Shown: positions 1 to 9,459, counted from the first letter of the stretch. The stretch is DNA of 37,486 nucleotides from Bacteroidota bacterium (GCA_013288385.1 JABDBZ010000016.1:1-37486); one strand, 5' to 3'. A program made the numbers and translations. Notes: generated from the sequence alone by a model not told the origin.

Positions 1-69
1 CTATCTACTCATTCAGTATACAAAATTTTATTGATACTAACACTGTTCATAACCAGCATTTTTTCAACA

Positions 70-109
70 GAAGTGGTAAAAAGTGTTTTAAAGTGGTAAA
101 AAGTGGTAA
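70..109 (+). promoter_or_regulatory. Putative MraZ operator, four 10-bp direct repeats
   Basis: Four head-to-tail units of exactly 10 bp lie upstream of mraZ. Units 1, 3 and 4 read (A/G)AAGTGGTAA and unit 2 reads AAAGTGTTTT. MraZ family proteins are known to repress or activate their own operon by binding tandem GTG-containing repeats with 10-bp spacing, and the units here match the AAAGTG(T/G)N3 form described for Mycoplasma MraZ. The array sits just upstream of a likely -7 element, so it overlaps the expected -33 region. Function as an autoregulatory site is inferred from family knowledge and position. Confidence 0.8.
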
Positions 110-118
110 AAATATGCA

Positions 119-126
119 TATTTTTG
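119..126 (+). promoter_or_regulatory. Putative -7 promoter element of the dcw cluster
   Basis: TATTTTTG matches the Bacteroidota -7 consensus TAnnTTTG and lies 22 bases before the mraZ ATG. No convincing -33 TTTG is visible; the expected place is occupied by the MraZ repeats. Transcription would start around position 133, giving a short leader. Confidence 0.45.
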
Positions 127-148
127 CTAAATCGTTAGAAATCAAGCA

Positions 149-616
149 ATGTCGAGCCTCATTGGAGAATATGATTGTAAAGTAGATGCAAAAGGGCGTT
201 TTATGTTTCCTATTGATCTCCGAAAACAAATGGATTCGCTTTTTGACAAGGGCTTTGTGATCAATCGCAACCTGCATCAAAAATGTTTGGTGTTATATCC
301 AATAAACGAATGGGATAAATTAAACAAGAAACTCAGTAAACTAAATCGATTGATTAAAGCCAATGATGTATTTGTTAGGAAATTTACCGGTGGCGCTACA
401 CACGCAGATGCAGATACTTCAGGAAGAATTCTTCTTCCAAAATCTTTAACACAACACGCAGAAATTAAATCGGATATAAAAGTTGTTGGCAGTAATAATG
501 TGATTGAAATATGGGATAAAATTTTGTACCAAGAATTCCTGAATCAAGATGTAAATATTGAACAATTAGCACAAGATGTTTTAGGTGGATTGAATTTTAA
601 CGATAGTGATGAGTAG
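149..616 (+). CDS. mraZ: Transcriptional regulator MraZ
   Basis: A 155-residue MraZ protein, a DNA-binding regulator that forms ring-shaped oligomers through AbrB-like folds. Both family DxxxR signatures are visible: DAKGR near residue 14 within the first half and DTSGR near residue 91 in the second, each followed by a short hydrophobic strand and a Pro-Leu turn. The length is typical for Bacteroidota MraZ (E. coli is about 152). It is the first gene of the dcw cluster, as in most bacteria, and the repeats just upstream are its probable target. Its end overlaps the start of rsmH. The ATG at 149 gives the expected N-terminus starting with the conserved Gly-Glu-Tyr stretch. Confidence 0.95.
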   Translation: MSSLIGEYDCKVDAKGRFMFPIDLRKQMDSLFDKGFVINRNLHQKCLVLYPINEWDKLNKKLSKLNRLIKANDVFVRKFTGGATHADADTSGRILLPKSLTQHAEIKSDIKVVGSNNVIEIWDKILYQEFLNQDVNIEQLAQDVLGGLNFNDSDE

Positions 617-1520
617 CGATACTTATCATATTCCCGTTCTTTTAAATACGAGTATTGAAAATTTGAACATTAAACCCAATGGTGTTTATGTGGATTTGAC
701 TTTTGGTGGAGGCGGACATTCAAAAGCAATTCTTGAAAGATTGAATGAACATGGAAAATTGTTCGCTTTCGATCAAGATGCTGATGCTTTGCAAAATATT
801 TTGCACGATAAACGCTTTACACTTATACCACACAATTTCAGATTTGTAAAGAATTATTTGAAATTAAATGGTATTAAGGAAGTTGATGGCATTCTTGGCG
901 ACCTCGGCGTTTCATCACATCAGTTTGATTCAGCAGAACGTGGTTTTTCAATCAGATTCGATTCTACATTAGATATGCGAATGAATCAGAAAAGTGATTT
1001 AACCGCAAAAAAAATTGTGAATGAATACAGTGAAGAAAAATTAAGAGTGGTTTTTAAAAATTACGGAGAGATCAGTAATAATAGAAAAGTTGCTGCACTT
1101 ATTTGTGAACAACGAAAAGAAAAAGAGATCAATACAACTAGCGAACTGAAGGAAGCAATAAAGAGTTGTTACCCAAAATTTGAAGAACATAAATTTTTAG
1201 CAAAATTATTTCAAGCGCTAAGAATTGAAGTGAATCAAGAAATGGAAACATTGAAAGAATGTTTGAACGACTGTGTTACTATTTTGAAATCGGGGGGCCG
1301 ATTGGTTGTGATTTCTTATCATAGTCTGGAAGACCGACTGGTAAAGAATTTAATGAAGAGTGGTAATACAGAGGGCATTGAAGAAAGAGATATAATATAC
1401 GGTTCAACAAAAAAAATATTTAAAGTATTGTCATCAAAACCAATTTTGCCGAGTGAAAAAGAAATACAAAAAAATACACGCGCAAGAAGTGCAAAACTAA
1501 GAGTTGCTGAAAAAATTTAA
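609..1520 (+). CDS. rsmH: 16S rRNA (cytosine(1402)-N(4))-methyltransferase RsmH
   Basis: RsmH (MraW) uses S-adenosylmethionine to N4-methylate C1402 in the decoding centre of 16S rRNA. The SAM-binding motif DLTFGGGGHS is near residue 30, and FDQD marks the acidic second motif. GDLGVSSHQFD around residue 97 and the SYHSLEDR motif around residue 235 are family hallmarks. The chosen start is the ATG at 609, giving 303 residues; a GTG at 606 in the same frame would add one residue. Either start overlaps the mraZ stop, which suggests translational coupling. It is the usual second gene of the cluster. Confidence 0.96.
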   Translation: MSSDTYHIPVLLNTSIENLNIKPNGVYVDLTFGGGGHSKAILERLNEHGKLFAFDQDADALQNILHDKRFTLIPHNFRFVKNYLKLNGIKEVDGILGDLGVSSHQFDSAERGFSIRFDSTLDMRMNQKSDLTAKKIVNEYSEEKLRVVFKNYGEISNNRKVAALICEQRKEKEINTTSELKEAIKSCYPKFEEHKFLAKLFQALRIEVNQEMETLKECLNDCVTILKSGGRLVVISYHSLEDRLVKNLMKSGNTEGIEERDIIYGSTKKIFKVLSSKPILPSEKEIQKNTRARSAKLRVAEKI

Positions 1521-1525
1521 TATAA

Positions 1526-1975
1526 ATGGCAAACAAAATACGCGAAGTAAAAAATCAAGAACCGATTGAAGAACCGGTTAATGAAAAGACTGAGCACATA
1601 GAAAACAAAACTAAACCAAGTAAACCTGTTAGAAAAGGTGTGCTTGCTAAAGCTTTATCCGGTGTATTCAGCGGCACTTTTTTAGCCAATGAAAAAAACT
1701 TTAAACACGTTCCTTTCATTTTATTTCTTGCAATTCTTGCTATAGCTTATATCGCTTATGGTTATTATGCAGATGATACAATACGTGATGTGAATAAAAT
1801 ATCGAATAATTTGAAAGAATTAAAATCGGAGTTTATTTACACAAAAAGCGAACTCATGTTTGCAAGTAAACAAAGTGAAGTAGCAAAAGCGGCTGAATCA
1901 ATTGGTTTAAAAGAACCTATTGTTCCACCCCTCAAAATTGAAATCGATAGCGCCCAATTATATAAGAACAAATAA
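1526..1975 (+). CDS. ftsL: FtsL-like cell division protein
   Basis: A 149-residue protein with the FtsL layout. It has a polar Lys/Glu-rich cytoplasmic tail (residues 1-60), a single membrane segment around residues 63-80 (VPFILFLAILAIAYIAYGYY) and a short helical extracytoplasmic part with heptad-like spacing (about 85-130). Sequence conservation in FtsL is low, so the call rests on topology and on position between rsmH and ftsI, where ftsL is found in most dcw clusters. In Bacteroidota this corresponds to the FtsL-like family. FtsL activates septal peptidoglycan synthesis together with FtsQ, FtsB, FtsW and FtsI. It starts 5 bases after rsmH, and its stop is followed in the same frame, one codon later, by the ftsI start. 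Confidence 0.8.
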   Translation: MANKIREVKNQEPIEEPVNEKTEHIENKTKPSKPVRKGVLAKALSGVFSGTFLANEKNFKHVPFILFLAILAIAYIAYGYYADDTIRDVNKISNNLKELKSEFIYTKSELMFASKQSEVAKAAESIGLKEPIVPPLKIEIDSAQLYKNK

Positions 1976-1978
1976 AAT

Positions 1979-4123
1979 TTGAAAGAAAAAAAAGATATTC
2001 TATCACGTATTTACCTTGTATATATTTTGCTTTGCATTTTTGCGATTTCCATTCTCTATCGAATTTTTGTTATTCAATTTGTTCAGGGCGACGAATGGAA
2101 GGCAAAAGCGGAAGCATTTACTACCAAGGTTCACGAAATTGAAGCAGTAAGGGGAAATATTTTTGATGTCAACGGTGCATTACTTGCAACGTCTCTTCCA
2201 TATTATGAAATAGCTATTGACATTAACGCTCCAAGCATTGATGATAAATTATTTCGTGAGAAAAAAGATTCGCTAGCATATTCTTTACATGATCTTTTTA
2301 AAGACAAAAGTGAAAACCAATATTTAAAAATATTAAATACGGCACGTAAAACTAAAGATCGTTATGTTGTTCTCAAACGAAATGTTTCTTACAAAGAACT
2401 TCAAATACTTAAAAAATTTCCAATACTTCGAAAAGGAAGTAAAGGCGGTTTAGTAACTCTACAGACTAATAAACGCGAACGTCCTTTTCAATTGTTAGCG
2501 GCTCGTACTATTGGCTTATCTCGTCCAGGCATTAAACCTGTTGGTTTAGAAGGAGCATTTGACGACTCGTTAAAAGGTGAAGGTGGTCGTCGATTAATGC
2601 AAAAAATTGCGGGTGATGTATGGCGACCAATCAACGATGAAAATGAAGTTGAACCAAAAGACGGAGCGGATTTATATACTACTATTGATATTAATATTCA
2701 AGATGTTGCTGAACATGCTTTGCTAAAAGCTTTACTAAAAAATAATGCATCACATGGTTGTGTTGTTTTGATGGAAGTAAAAACAGGCGCAATTAAAGCT
2801 ATTGCAAATTTAACAAGAGGTGGAAAAGACTCAACAGAATATTCCGAAACTTTAAATTATGCTATTGGTTATCCAACTGAGCCAGGGTCAACTTTTAAAC
2901 TTGCTTCTTTATTAGCAGTGATTGATGATTACAATGTTAGTCTGGAAGAAAAAATAAATGTCGGAAATGGTAAATGCATGTATTTTAATATTCCTGTTAC
3001 AGATGCTCATCCACCGGAAACTCCTGATTTAACTGTTCAGCGCATTTTTGAAACATCATCAAATGTTGGTGTATCAAAAATTATCACAAAATATTATTCC
3101 AAAAATCCACAGCAGTTTGTAGATAAATTAAATTCATTTCATTTAAATAAACCACTTGGCTTATCAATTCCAGGTGAAGGAAGACCTTTAATAAAACAAG
3201 TAAAAGATAAAGATTGGTCGGGCGTTACATTACCTCAAATGAGTTATGGTTACGAAAGTTTAATTACACCTATTCAAACGCTTACACTTTATAATGCCAT
3301 CGCAAATAATGGTAAAATGGTAAAACCACATTTTGTAAAAGAGATTAGACGAAATGAAAATACAATCATGGTTTATAGACCAGAGATCATATCCGAACAA
3401 ATTGTAAAACCATCAACTGTTGCAAAAGCAAAAGAATTATTAGAAGGTGTTGTTTTAAATGGAACAGGCAAAGGATTAAATATTACAGCTTTTAAAGTAG
3501 CTGGTAAAACCGGTACTGCACAAATAGCAAAAATTGGAAAAAAAGGAAATGGTAAAACATCTTATGGTGAAGCAGGGAACAGAATTTATCAAGCATCTTT
3601 CGTTGGCTATTTTCCTGCTGACAATCCACTTTATACTTGCATTATTTTAATTAACTCACCAAGCAATGGAATTTATTATGGTGGTTTAGTGGCAGGACCA
3701 GTATTCAAAGAAATAGCTGAAAAAGTTTACGCTGAAAGTTTAGATTTTTTATCTCCTATCAATCATAAAAATGATTTAATAACTCACACGCCACAAATTG
3801 GAACAACAAAAGAAAACGAATTAAATGAGCTTGCTAAACGCTTAGATCTTCCATCAAAAAATTTACAGCCAACAGATTCTTATATCACACGAAATTATTC
3901 TGACAGTACAAAACTTATTGTAACAGGCACAAAAATTGAAGATGCGCTTAAAAAAGGAATGATTCCAAACTTAACTGGCCTATCAGCTAAAGACGCCCTT
4001 TATCTATTGGAAAACAAAGGCTTGAATGTAACACTTCAAGGTTACGGATTGGTAAAAAAACAAAGTTTAGAAGTTGGTCAGAAATTTAACAAAGGTGATA
4101 AGATAATATTGACATTGATTTAA
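1979..4123 (+). CDS. ftsI: Penicillin-binding protein, septal transpeptidase FtsI (PBP3 type)
   Basis: Class B penicillin-binding protein of 714 residues that crosslinks septal peptidoglycan. It has an N-terminal membrane anchor (about 10-32), a dimerisation/pedestal domain (about 45-230) and a transpeptidase domain. The catalytic motifs are STFK (nucleophile S304, K307), SSN (360-362) and KTG (510-512). The C-terminus carries a PASTA domain (about 655-714: IPNLTGLSAKDALYLL). The start is a TTG at 1979: the ftsL stop lies in the same frame one codon before it, and no other usual start precedes the anchor. PASTA-bearing FtsI is common in Bacteroidota and Gram-positives but absent from E. coli FtsI. 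Confidence 0.95.
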   Translation: MKEKKDILSRIYLVYILLCIFAISILYRIFVIQFVQGDEWKAKAEAFTTKVHEIEAVRGNIFDVNGALLATSLPYYEIAIDINAPSIDDKLFREKKDSLAYSLHDLFKDKSENQYLKILNTARKTKDRYVVLKRNVSYKELQILKKFPILRKGSKGGLVTLQTNKRERPFQLLAARTIGLSRPGIKPVGLEGAFDDSLKGEGGRRLMQKIAGDVWRPINDENEVEPKDGADLYTTIDINIQDVAEHALLKALLKNNASHGCVVLMEVKTGAIKAIANLTRGGKDSTEYSETLNYAIGYPTEPGSTFKLASLLAVIDDYNVSLEEKINVGNGKCMYFNIPVTDAHPPETPDLTVQRIFETSSNVGVSKIITKYYSKNPQQFVDKLNSFHLNKPLGLSIPGEGRPLIKQVKDKDWSGVTLPQMSYGYESLITPIQTLTLYNAIANNGKMVKPHFVKEIRRNENTIMVYRPEIISEQIVKPSTVAKAKELLEGVVLNGTGKGLNITAFKVAGKTGTAQIAKIGKKGNGKTSYGEAGNRIYQASFVGYFPADNPLYTCIILINSPSNGIYYGGLVAGPVFKEIAEKVYAESLDFLSPINHKNDLITHTPQIGTTKENELNELAKRLDLPSKNLQPTDSYITRNYSDSTKLIVTGTKIEDALKKGMIPNLTGLSAKDALYLLENKGLNVTLQGYGLVKKQSLEVGQKFNKGDKIILTLI

Positions 4124-4125
4124 TA

Positions 4126-5589
4126 ATGAAATTATTAAGCGACATATTATATAAAGTTAGGCTAGAAGAAATAGTTGGGTCAACTCATTTTGCAATTTCT
4201 TCAGCAACATTTGACTCGCGAAAAGTAAAAAAAGATTCACTATTTGTTGCCATTAAAGGGGCTGCAAGTGATGGCCACGCATTTATTTCAAAAGCAATTG
4301 AAAGTGGCGCAATTGCAGTTGTGTGTGAAGATCTACCAAAAGAAAGATTAGAAACAGTAACCTACATTAAAGTAAAAAATTCAAGTGAAGCTTTAGGGTT
4401 TATTGCTTGCAATTACCATGACAATCCATCGGAAAAATTAAAATTGGTTGGTGTTACAGGTACAAACGGAAAAACTACAACTGTTACTTTATTATTTAAT
4501 TTATTCAAATCATTAGGTTACTCCGTTGGATTATTATCTACAGTCGAAAATAAAATCAATAATACAATCATTCCCGCAACACACACAACTCCTGATGCAC
4601 TAACATTAAACGAATTACTTCATCAAATGGAAGAGCAAGGTTGTGAATATGCATTTATGGAAGTGAGTTCTCATGCAGTTGTTCAACATCGCGTAACGGG
4701 AATTAATTTTAAAGGAGCTGTATTCAGTAATATCACGCATGATCATTTAGACTATCATAAAACATTTGATGAATATATCAAAGCTAAAAAAGGATTGTTC
4801 GATCATTTAGTGTCAGGCTCATTTGCATTAGTTAATGTAGATGACAAAAATGGAATGGTGATGTTGCAAAATACAAATGCAACTAAACACACTTATAGTT
4901 TACGATCAGTTGCAGATTTCAAATGCAAGATTATCGAAAATCATTTGAACGGTCTATTATTGAACATTGACGGAAAAGAAGTGTGGGTTAAATTGATTGG
5001 TTCTTTTAATGCTTATAATGTATTAGCAGTTTATGCAACTGCAGTTTTATTAAAACAGGATAAAACAAATGTATTAACCGCGTTAAGTAATTTAAATTCT
5101 GTTGAAGGACGTTTCCAATATTTCAAATCAAAGAATGGTGTCATTGGAATTATTGATTATGCACATACACCAGATGCTTTAAAAAATGTTTTAGAAACAA
5201 TCAAAGATATTCGTACAGGAAATGAACAAGTGATTTCATTGGTTGGTTGTGGTGGAGATAGAGACACAACTAAACGTCCGGTAATGGCAGCTATTGCTTG
5301 TGAGTATAGCAATAAAATTATTTTGACTTCTGATAATCCAAGAAGTGAAGATCCGGAAGATATTTTAAATCAAATGCAAAAAGGAGTTTCACCTTCTGAC
5401 GCAAAAAAAACATTACGGATCTCTGATAGAAAAGAAGCAATTAAAACTGCTTGCACTTTGGCAAAGAGTGGTGATATTATTTTGATAGCAGGGAAAGGTC
5501 ATGAAAAATATCAAGAGATAAAAGGCGTGAAACACGATTTTGATGACTACAAAATTTTTAAAGAAACCATAAGCGAAATAGAAGTATAA
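4126..5589 (+). CDS. murE: UDP-N-acetylmuramoyl-L-alanyl-D-glutamate--2,6-diaminopimelate ligase MurE
   Basis: MurE adds the third stem-peptide residue to UDP-MurNAc-L-Ala-D-Glu using ATP, in the cytoplasm. The 487-residue protein shows the Mur ligase ATP-binding loop [11 protein letters not shown] (K116), the central motif EVSSHAV, the [10 protein letters not shown] metal/substrate segment, and the C-terminal GKGHE segment. Residues 403-406 are DNPR, the motif that in characterised MurE enzymes selects meso-diaminopimelate over lysine. That supports meso-DAP peptidoglycan, as usual in Bacteroidota. It starts 2 bases after ftsI, and its stop overlaps the mraY start by one base (TAATG). Confidence 0.96.
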   Translation: MKLLSDILYKVRLEEIVGSTHFAISSATFDSRKVKKDSLFVAIKGAASDGHAFISKAIESGAIAVVCEDLPKERLETVTYIKVKNSSEALGFIACNYHDNPSEKLKLVGVTGTNGKTTTVTLLFNLFKSLGYSVGLLSTVENKINNTIIPATHTTPDALTLNELLHQMEEQGCEYAFMEVSSHAVVQHRVTGINFKGAVFSNITHDHLDYHKTFDEYIKAKKGLFDHLVSGSFALVNVDDKNGMVMLQNTNATKHTYSLRSVADFKCKIIENHLNGLLLNIDGKEVWVKLIGSFNAYNVLAVYATAVLLKQDKTNVLTALSNLNSVEGRFQYFKSKNGVIGIIDYAHTPDALKNVLETIKDIRTGNEQVISLVGCGGDRDTTKRPVMAAIACEYSNKIILTSDNPRSEDPEDILNQMQKGVSPSDAKKTLRISDRKEAIKTACTLAKSGDIILIAGKGHEKYQEIKGVKHDFDDYKIFKETISEIEV

Positions 5590-6851
5590 TGCTTTATTAT
5601 TTATTTACATATCTGCATAAGCATTTCCATTTTATTGGATCAGGGGTATTTAATTATATCTCGTTCCGCGCAGCTATGGCTTTAATTACTTCGCTATTTA
5701 TAACGTTAGTGTTTGGTAAACGCATTATTGAATTCATTCGCAAAAAACAAATTGGCGAAACTATTCGTGAATTAGGTTTGGAAGGTCAAGCTAAAAAAAG
5801 CGGGACGCCAACCATGGGTGGTTTAATTATTATTGCTGGCATTTTAATTCCAACATTATTATTTGCAAAAATATTTAACGTTTATATCATGCTCATGATC
5901 ATTTCCACCATTTGGTTGGGTGGTTTAGGTTTTTTAGATGATTATATTAAAGTATTCAAAAAAAACAAAGAAGGCTTACAAGGAAAATTTAAAATTATCG
6001 GACAAGTTGGGATTGGCTTAATTGTTGGATGCGTACTTTATTTTCATCCTGAAGTTGTAATCAAAGAAAGAATTGCAAAAGGAAAAACAGATATTATCGC
6101 CATTTCTCAAGGAACAGAAAAGGTAGTTACTCCACCAAGATATGCTGATGTTCCTACTAAAACATTAAAAACTACAATTCCGTTTCTAAAAGACAACGAA
6201 TTAGATTATGCCAAATTTGTTTCATGGGCTTGCGATGATTGCGCTAAATATGGTTGGCTCATTTTTATACCTATGGTAATTTTAGTTGTTACTGCAGTAT
6301 CAAATGGCGTTAACATTACTGATGGTATTGATGGGTTGGCTGCAGGAACGAGTGCAATCGTTGGGGTTGTACTTGGGATCTTTGCGTATGTTTCGGGTAA
6401 TACAATTTTCGCCGATTACCTTGATCTCATGTACATTCCAAACTCAGGTGAATTAGTTGTGTTTATTGCTGCCTTTATAGGTGCGTGCGTTGGTTTTTTA
6501 TGGTACAATTCTTTTCCTGCGCAAGTATTTATGGGCGACACAGGTAGCTTGGCTCTTGGAGGAATTATTGGTGTATATGCAATTTCTATTCGAAAAGAAT
6601 TATTGGTTCCAATTCTTTGTGGGATTTTTTTAGTTGAAAGTATAACAGTTATTCTACAAGTATATTATTTCAAATATCAGAAAAAAAGAAAAGGATTAGA
6701 ATTTGCTCAAACTCATCGGTTATTTAAAATGGCGCCGCTACATCATCATTATCAAAAAGTTGGATTCCATGAATCAAAAATCGTGATGCGCTTTTTTATC
6801 ATCGGGATCATGCTTGCTGTACTCACATTTGTAACATTAAAATTAAGATAA
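5589..6851 (+). CDS. mraY: Phospho-N-acetylmuramoyl-pentapeptide-transferase MraY
   Basis: Integral membrane enzyme that transfers phospho-MurNAc-pentapeptide to undecaprenyl phosphate, making lipid I. About ten membrane segments are visible. Active-site signatures are the DDYIK aspartate pair after the third or fourth helix, [21 protein letters not shown], and the HHHYQK histidine cluster near the C-terminus. At 420 residues it is about 60 longer than E. coli MraY. The extra length lies mostly in a polar insertion around residues 157-220, between two helices, which is a usual feature of Bacteroidota MraY. The ATG at 5589 overlaps the murE stop. Confidence 0.96.
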   Translation: MLYYLFTYLHKHFHFIGSGVFNYISFRAAMALITSLFITLVFGKRIIEFIRKKQIGETIRELGLEGQAKKSGTPTMGGLIIIAGILIPTLLFAKIFNVYIMLMIISTIWLGGLGFLDDYIKVFKKNKEGLQGKFKIIGQVGIGLIVGCVLYFHPEVVIKERIAKGKTDIIAISQGTEKVVTPPRYADVPTKTLKTTIPFLKDNELDYAKFVSWACDDCAKYGWLIFIPMVILVVTAVSNGVNITDGIDGLAAGTSAIVGVVLGIFAYVSGNTIFADYLDLMYIPNSGELVVFIAAFIGACVGFLWYNSFPAQVFMGDTGSLALGGIIGVYAISIRKELLVPILCGIFLVESITVILQVYYFKYQKKRKGLEFAQTHRLFKMAPLHHHYQKVGFHESKIVMRFFIIGIMLAVLTFVTLKLR

Positions 6852-6858
6852 GAAAAAA

Positions 6859-8205
6859 TTGAATAAACGAATGGTCATATTAGGTGGTGGCGAAAGTGGA
6901 GTTGGCAGTGCAATCCTGGCAAAGCAAAAAGGCTATGATGTTTTTTTAAGTGACAAGGGAATATTCAAAGAAAAATATAGAGAACAATTAGTAAAAAATA
7001 ATATTGCTTTTGAAGAAGGACAACACACTGAAGAAAAAATATTAAATGCAACCGAAGTCATTAAGAGCCCTGGCATACCAGATAAAGTTGATCTCATTTT
7101 GAAATTAAAAGAAAAACATATTCCTGTTATCTCTGAAATTGAATTTGCAGGGCGATACACCAAAGCAAAAACAATTTGCATTACCGGCTCTAATGGTAAA
7201 ACAACAACTACGATGCTTACGTATCATATCTTGAAAAATGCAGGATATAATGTTGGCTTAGGCGGAAATGTTGGTAAGAGTTTCGCTTTACAAGTTGCAA
7301 CGGAAAATTTTGATTACTACGTTTTAGAATTAAGCAGCTTTCAATTAGATGGTATGTATGATTTCAGAGCAGATGTTTCTGTACTCCTCAATATCACACC
7401 TGATCATTTAGATAGATACGATTACAAATTTGAAAATTACATTGCTTCAAAATTCAGAATTGTTCAGAATCAAACGGCTCAAGATTCGTTTGTTTACAAT
7501 GCGGATGATGAAGTGATTCGAGAATATATGAAAACCTGGACAAGTCCGGTAACTCTTGTTCCATTCAGCATCAAAAAACCAATTGATGGTGATGGCGCTT
7601 TTTTAACTGAAAACCAAATAACCATAAATTATAAACCTAACCAAAATCCCTTAATTATGACAATTGAACAACTTGCCCTGCAAGGAAAACACAACGTTTA
7701 CAATTCCATGGCTGCTTCTTTAGTAACACGTATTGTTGACGTGCGAAAAGAGAACATCAAAGAAAGTCTGCAAGATTTTCAAGGAATTGAACATCGTTTA
7801 GAATTTGTTGCTTCTATCAATGGAGTAGAATTCATAAACGATTCAAAAGCTACCAACATTAATTCAACTTGGTATGCATTAGAAAGTATGCAAAAACCAA
7901 TTGTTTGGATTTGCGGTGGACAAGACAAAGGAAATGATTACAATGAAATTCTTGATCTTGTTTCGCAAAAAGTAAAAGCAATTGTTTGCTTAGGAAAGAA
8001 CAACAAAAAAATAATCAGTGCATTTAAAGATGTTATTGAATTAATTGTTGAAACCGACAATGCTACCGATGCCGTTGCTGCTGCTTACAAAATAAGTAAG
8101 AAAGGCGATGTTGTTTTGTTGTCTCCGGCTTGCGCTAGTTTCGATCTTTACGAAAACTACGAAGACAGAGGCATGCAATTTAAAGGAGCAGTTAGATCTC
8201 TGTAA
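6859..8205 (+). CDS. murD: UDP-N-acetylmuramoyl-L-alanine--D-glutamate ligase MurD
   Basis: MurD adds D-glutamate to UDP-MurNAc-L-Ala. The 448-residue protein has an N-terminal Rossmann-like domain (VILGGGESGVG, residues 6-16), the ATP loop ITGSNGKTTTT (K114), the metal-binding LNITPDHLDRY segment, the NDSKATN motif that starts the C-terminal substrate region, and LLSPACASFD near the end. The start given is TTG 6859, which restores the basic residues usually seen before the first beta strand. An ATG at 6871 is the only other candidate, because a stop lies in frame just upstream. It follows mraY by 7 bases. After it comes the only sizeable gap in the cluster. Confidence 0.95.
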   Translation: MNKRMVILGGGESGVGSAILAKQKGYDVFLSDKGIFKEKYREQLVKNNIAFEEGQHTEEKILNATEVIKSPGIPDKVDLILKLKEKHIPVISEIEFAGRYTKAKTICITGSNGKTTTTMLTYHILKNAGYNVGLGGNVGKSFALQVATENFDYYVLELSSFQLDGMYDFRADVSVLLNITPDHLDRYDYKFENYIASKFRIVQNQTAQDSFVYNADDEVIREYMKTWTSPVTLVPFSIKKPIDGDGAFLTENQITINYKPNQNPLIMTIEQLALQGKHNVYNSMAASLVTRIVDVRKENIKESLQDFQGIEHRLEFVASINGVEFINDSKATNINSTWYALESMQKPIVWICGGQDKGNDYNEILDLVSQKVKAIVCLGKNNKKIISAFKDVIELIVETDNATDAVAAAYKISKKGDVVLLSPACASFDLYENYEDRGMQFKGAVRSL

Positions 8206-8310
8206 GTAAGAATCTTGGTCTGAAACCGGAAGGTATATGGCATCAAATTGTATTATTCAAATAGAGTAATATTTAAAATGATGCGCTGCAATTAAAAATA
8301 AAAAGTAGAT

Positions 8311-9459
8311 ATGAAATTATTTAGTTACTTAAAAGGCGATAAGGTTATCTGGGTGATAATGTTACTATTATCATTGCTCTCAACTTTGGTGGTTTACAGC
8401 GCCGTTGTAACTTTAGCTCATAAATACAAACAAGGTAATTCAGAATTCTTCCTCATCAAACATTTTGGGTTAATTGTTTCTGGCTTTATCCTTGCCTATT
8501 TCTTTCATAAGATAAAGTACACAACCTTTAGCAAGATATCGCAAATTGGATTTTATTTATGCATCCCACTTTTACTCTTCACCTTGCTTAAAGGGGTTAG
8601 CACTGGTGAAGCTACGCGTTGGTTACCAATTCCGGGTACATCTTTAACATTTCAATCATCTGACGTTGCAAAAATAATGTTACTTATTTATGTTGCTCGA
8701 GTTATCACTTTGAAATTTGATCTCTTGCAAGATTTCAAAGGATTAGCCATTCATTTATTATTACCCATTTTTATAATCTGCGTCTTAATTTTACCTGCTA
8801 ATTTTTCTACTGCAGCATTATTATTTTTTAATTGCTTGTTCTTGATGTTTATCGGACGGGTAAAATTAAAATTCCTAGCTTATATTTTATTGATCTGCAT
8901 CGGCTTTGCAATGGTACTAGGTTTATTGATATACACAGTTCCAGATTTAATTCCCCGTGGAAAAACATGGAAATCAAGGATTGAAAATTTCTCAAGCGGT
9001 GATAGTAAAAACAATTATCAAAGCGAACAAGCAAAAATTGCAATCGCAACCGGTGGTATTATTGGTAAAGGTCCGGGTAACTCAACGCAACGTGCCTTTT
9101 TACCTCAAGCTTCTTCTGATTTTATTTACGCGATTATTATTGAAGAATATGGTTTAATTACTGCACTACTTATTTTATTTTTATATCTCATTCTCTTTTT
9201 CAGGGGAATCCGAATATTAAGGGATTCGGATAAAACTTTTGGAGGGTTAATTTCTGTCGGACTTTCTTTTAGTCTCGTTTTCCAAGCATTAATAAATATG
9301 GCAGTTGCAGTCAATTTATTTCCTGTAACTGGTCAACCATTGCCATTAATAAGCATGGGAGGAACATCGATTTGGTTTACGATGATCTCACTCGGAATAA
9401 TTTTAAGTGTAAGCAAAAGCAATAACGATAAAGCAGCTGAACAACTTGCAACCGATTAA
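8311..9459 (+). CDS. ftsW: Septal peptidoglycan polymerase FtsW
   Basis: SEDS-family glycosyltransferase that polymerises lipid II at the septum with FtsI. The 382-residue protein has about ten hydrophobic membrane segments. The family signature near the C-terminus is clear (PVTGQPLPLISMGGTS), as are the GATRWLPIPGTSLTFQSSD-type loop (here GEATRWLPIPGTSLTFQSSD) and GPGNSTQ before the seventh or eighth helix. Its last 14 bases overlap the murG start. The 105 bases before it contain no recognisable gene, and I saw no clear TAnnTTTG element there. Confidence 0.94.
   Translation: MKLFSYLKGDKVIWVIMLLLSLLSTLVVYSAVVTLAHKYKQGNSEFFLIKHFGLIVSGFILAYFFHKIKYTTFSKISQIGFYLCIPLLLFTLLKGVSTGEATRWLPIPGTSLTFQSSDVAKIMLLIYVARVITLKFDLLQDFKGLAIHLLLPIFIICVLILPANFSTAALLFFNCLFLMFIGRVKLKFLAYILLICIGFAMVLGLLIYTVPDLIPRGKTWKSRIENFSSGDSKNNYQSEQAKIAIATGGIIGKGPGNSTQRAFLPQASSDFIYAIIIEEYGLITALLILFLYLILFFRGIRILRDSDKTFGGLISVGLSFSLVFQALINMAVAVNLFPVTGQPLPLISMGGTSIWFTMISLGIILSVSKSNNDKAAEQLATD

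Noticed and set aside
1-69. A gene or promoter at the left edge
   Set aside because: No convincing reading frame or consensus element; the short leftward frame there overlaps the MraZ repeats and mraZ itself.
70-110. CRISPR or satellite repeat
   Set aside because: Units are 10 bp without spacers and sit before mraZ, which fits an operator and not an array.
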